Shown: positions 61,166-64,000 of the stretch, one piece after another
How the letters are laid out: each line of letters opens with the position of its first letter
How positions within the stretch are numbered: the first letter of the stretch is position 1
Origin: Rhizophagus clarus
Lineage: Eukaryota; Glomeromycota; Glomeromycetes; Glomerales; Glomeraceae
DNA: 64,000 nt
Direction of reading: 5' to 3'
Assembly: GCA_015698045.1 (NCBI GenBank)
Contig: BLAL01000281.1
Location: forward strand, 248,001 to 312,000
Made by a program: the position numbers and the translations under genes
The notes under the pieces: generated by a model
Databases searched by the model: none
Told to the model about the DNA's origin: nothing
What the model saw: only the letters and a program-made list of their open reading frames with translations

Positions 61166-62536
61166 AATTGAGAAGATTTAGAAAGTGTGAAAATTGAGAG
61201 AAGAGCAAAAAGAGTAAAAAGTGAAGATTTAAATTTATGAATTGAAAGGTAGGTTCCAGAGAACCGATATTTATAATTAAAAATTAAACCATTAACGAAC
61301 TTTTTTGATCATATCCATCACTATCATAAAATCTAAAAATCTAGTTTTTCGCGCGTATTTCATTCATTTTACATACGCATACATTACAATCTAATCAAAG
61401 AACACGTTATAAAAGGAAAAGTTCTTTGTTTCAAAGGGAAAGAATGAATATACATATTCATTTGAAAACGTCGAAAAAGTTTTCATTATCCTTTTTTTTT
61501 TTTTTTGAATGGAATCATTTTAGCAAGTTAAAAAGCTCGAAAGAAAACTTAATAGCGTTTATTTATTGATTGTACGGAATTTGGAATTTTCTCACGCGAT
61601 TAGCGTATAAAGATAAGGGGTCAGATTATTAGGCGGCAATTGCCGATATTTGGATGATTTGGCAGATTTTTTAATCTCGCGCCTTTTTTTAGCCCAAAAT
61701 TAGATTATTTTATGTCAAAATGTAACATGTGTTTTTAATACTTTGGATTACGTGAGAATCCTGTAATAGGGGTACAATAATTTATTCAAATGATTATTGT
61801 ATTTACTTCAAGTTTTGAAAGGGCACGTGAGTAATACGCCGTGAGAGATTTTTGTGATAAATAAAAAAAAAAAAATTTGCTGCGGTTTATCACTTTGCAT
61901 GCATTCATTTCACATGAAAAGAGGATAGAATGAATTATTATTAACGGTTTATAAGGTATAAGCTTTCATAATTTTCAATTATTTCAACCGGATATTCCAC
62001 AAATGTTTATTGTTTTCGTTTGTTTCAATGGGGAATCTGAACATCATATGACGAAAAAAAATTCTTTTTTCTTCTTTAATTTTAATATCAATCGCATGTG
62101 ACTATTACTGGAATTATCTTCTTTTTTTCTTTATTTTGATCTATTTTTGGAAAACGTTGGCTCATTGTATTATTTTAAGGAGTTTATATTAAACTTTTAA
62201 GAAAATCTATAAATAAAATAAAAGATCAACCTTTTTTGAATTTATGTATATTTTGATAACGAATCATAGGTTAGAATGGCTCATTGATGTCATTGTACAA
62301 CGAGAAATTTTTTTTTTTTTTTTTTTTTTTTCTTTAAGATTTGTTGTTTTTCCCACTCTTAAAAAAGTAGTTTATCTTGAATTTTTCGGATCCCCTTCCC
62401 CCTTTTTTTGCTTAATTCTATCTACAAGGTTCAAAAGATAGTTTTTATTACCATATATATCCGTTATGTTTTAAATTAGTTTTTGAAATAATAATAAAAA
62501 AATTTTTTTTTTTTTTTAAAAAAAATCATTTTGTTA

Positions 62537-62570
<34 letters not shown>

Positions 62571-62588
62571 TTTTAAGAAAAAAATTTC

Positions 62589-62637
<49 letters not shown>

Positions 62638-62648
62638 GAAACATTCAA
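61166..62648. other. 5' flank of the kinase-like gene, with microsatellites
   Basis: No coding signal. A T run at 62310-62331, T/A runs at 62500-62580 and (TA)n tracts at 62536-62552 and 62590-62634 lie directly upstream of the kinase-like start. Open frames here are read through these tracts. Confidence 0.5.
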
Positions 62649-64000
62649 ATGAAGAAATTGAATTTATTCGAAACTTCATCTAATAAAATTTTGGCTTTAG
62701 GACAGGTTATTAAAAAGATGGGAGGCGTACTTAAAAAGCCAACGGATAATGATGATAATAGGGAGAATACAAATAATACAAATAACATGGATAATATGGA
62801 TAATATGGATAATATTATTTCATCACCAACGATTCAATTAATTTCAACAGAACATCTTGATGCAGTACTTGAATGGAGACATAGAACTTTTTGGGATTGT
62901 ACAGAATGTGGACTTCCAAGAACAGGTTATAGTTGGTGTCAAAATTGTGAATCAAACGGATTTGAACAACAATTTCCACATTGGACGAGTGGTAATATTG
63001 ATATTGATGATTTCATAAGGAAATCACAAAAACAAGCTCAAACTGATCATGAATATATGGAATGGATACCTCATGAGAATTTTACAGATATTGAATATAT
63101 TACAAGTGGAGGTTATGGTGATATCTATTTCGCTGTATGGCAAGAGGGTCCTCGATGGGCTTGGGATGAAAATGATCAAATTAGAATAAGAACGGGTCCA
63201 CGAAATGTTGCATTAAAAATTCTTGATAATTCACAACATATTACTACCGATTTTCTCAACGAGGTAGGTTAAGATTTCTTTAATAAAGAGAAAATAAAAA
63301 ACAATTTTTGTTAATAATTATTTGTGTTTATTAGCTCGCATCACATCATCGATGTAATTCTGAAAGTCATGTTTTATTCTGTTATGGTATATCTAAGGAT
63401 CCAATGACTAATAAATATATTCTTGTAATGGATTATGCTCAAAGTTTTTACGAATATGTGATAGAAAGATCAAATCGAATATCATGGATGAAAAAATTGG
63501 AGATACTATATGATATAGCGTTAGGATTAGTGACTCTACATAGAAAAAATATAGTTCATCGTAATTTTCATCCAGGAAATATATTTATGGATGCAAATTA
63601 TCAAGGGTATACTTGTATTAGTGATATAGGTCAATATTATCCACCAGATAAGGATTCTAATAGTAAAAAATTATATGGAGTTTTACCATACGTATCACCT
63701 GAAGTCTTGTTAGGTACAGATTTCACTACGGCCTCAGATATATATAGTTTTGGTATGATTATGTGGGGTATTTCAGCGGCACGACGACCATTTGCTGACC
63801 GTCCACATGATCAATCTCTTGCTTCTGATATTTGTAATAGTTTACGTCCTAAAGCTGTGAAAGGCACTCCTCCATCATTTGTTAAATTAATGAAAAAATG
63901 TTGGGATCCTAATCCATCAAATCGTCCAAATGCGACAGAATTAGTTGATATTTTAGAAGGTTGGATTAAAATATTGTATAATGATCATGAACCATCAGAT
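62649..64000 (+). CDS. Protein kinase-fold gene with HRN instead of HRD, cut by window end
   Basis: Exons 62649-63263 and 63335 to the edge give at least 427 residues in frame. The N-terminus is polar with repeated NMDNMDN. A small zinc-ribbon-like module follows (CTECGLPRTGYSWCQNC). The kinase domain starts with GGYGDIYFAVW (glycine loop), ALKIL (VAIK Lys) and VMDYAQSFYEYV (hinge). The catalytic loop reads IVHRNFHPGN, where the normal Asp is Asn. The metal-binding motif is SDIG in place of DFG, then YVSPEVL, ASDIYSFGMIMW and RPFADRPH. The style fits the TKL/SLR-like kinases hugely expanded in Rhizophagus. Loss of the catalytic Asp suggests a pseudokinase or very weak kinase. The gene continues beyond 64000. 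Confidence 0.88.

Noticed and set aside
62476-62679. Minus-strand open frame rich in Ile, Tyr and Lys
   Set aside because: It is a translation of TA microsatellites and A/T runs.
1-64000. tRNA, rRNA or CRISPR features
   Set aside because: No tRNA B-box with matching cloverleaf, no rRNA-like block and no spaced identical repeats of CRISPR type were found by eye. A tRNAscan run would be decisive.

Overview
The window looks like nuclear DNA of an arbuscular mycorrhizal fungus of the Glomeromycota, most like Rhizophagus irregularis. The reasons are extreme AT richness with long homopolymers, compact genes with many AT-rich GT-AG introns of about 55-130 bp, gene families typical of that genus (a kinase with an N-terminal CxxC...CxxC module, a Uma2-like nuclease-fold family, fast-evolving multi-exon families) and heavy loading with degenerate DNA transposons. 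The species name is an inference from recognised protein style, not from a search.

Layout. 1-3.2 kb: a broken or hard-to-splice copy of an expanded lineage-specific family (minus). 5.0-8.4 kb: a four-exon myotubularin lipid phosphatase (minus). 10.0-10.6 kb: a CsbD-like stress protein (minus), divergent from 11.1-12.6 kb, a coiled-coil protein with two ZZ zinc fingers (plus). 13.0-14.5 kb: a bZIP factor resembling HAC1/XBP1 (minus), divergent from 15.4-16.6 kb, a protein with a PB1-like C-terminus (plus). 17.3-18.8 kb: a second lineage-specific family copy, apparently broken (minus). 18.8-29.3 kb: a transposon cluster with two inverted copies of one unclassified DNA transposon alternating with short internally deleted relatives. 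31.2-34.1 kb: a FERRY3/C12orf4 homologue with an inserted UBA domain. 34.5-34.9 kb: a small three-exon gene. 35.1-35.9 kb: a peroxiredoxin-like gene with no visible active cysteine. 36.7-38.0 kb: a Uma2-like nuclease-fold gene. 38-57 kb: a gene-poor block of nested DNA transposons, foldbacks, satellite-like arrays, a SINE with target-site duplication and two pogo-type elements. 59.3-60.0 kb: a Tctex1 dynein light chain. 62.6 kb to the edge: a kinase-fold gene with HRN in place of HRD.

The most exciting locus is the bZIP gene. The reading frame that follows the zipper is not the one that encodes the acidic C-terminus. The shift is explained exactly if 182 nt are removed between two CNG|CNG sites. 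The first of these lies in a 7-nt loop on a perfect 8-bp stem, the classic IRE1 cleavage hairpin. The unspliced frame instead encodes a hydrophobic segment and a basic tail, recalling the layout of animal XBP1u.

Host genes cover membrane traffic and signalling (myotubularin, FERRY3, Tctex1), ER and general stress (HAC1-like, CsbD-like) and lineage-expanded families. They do not form operons. Exon joins were worked out by reading frame and splice consensus, without transcripts.
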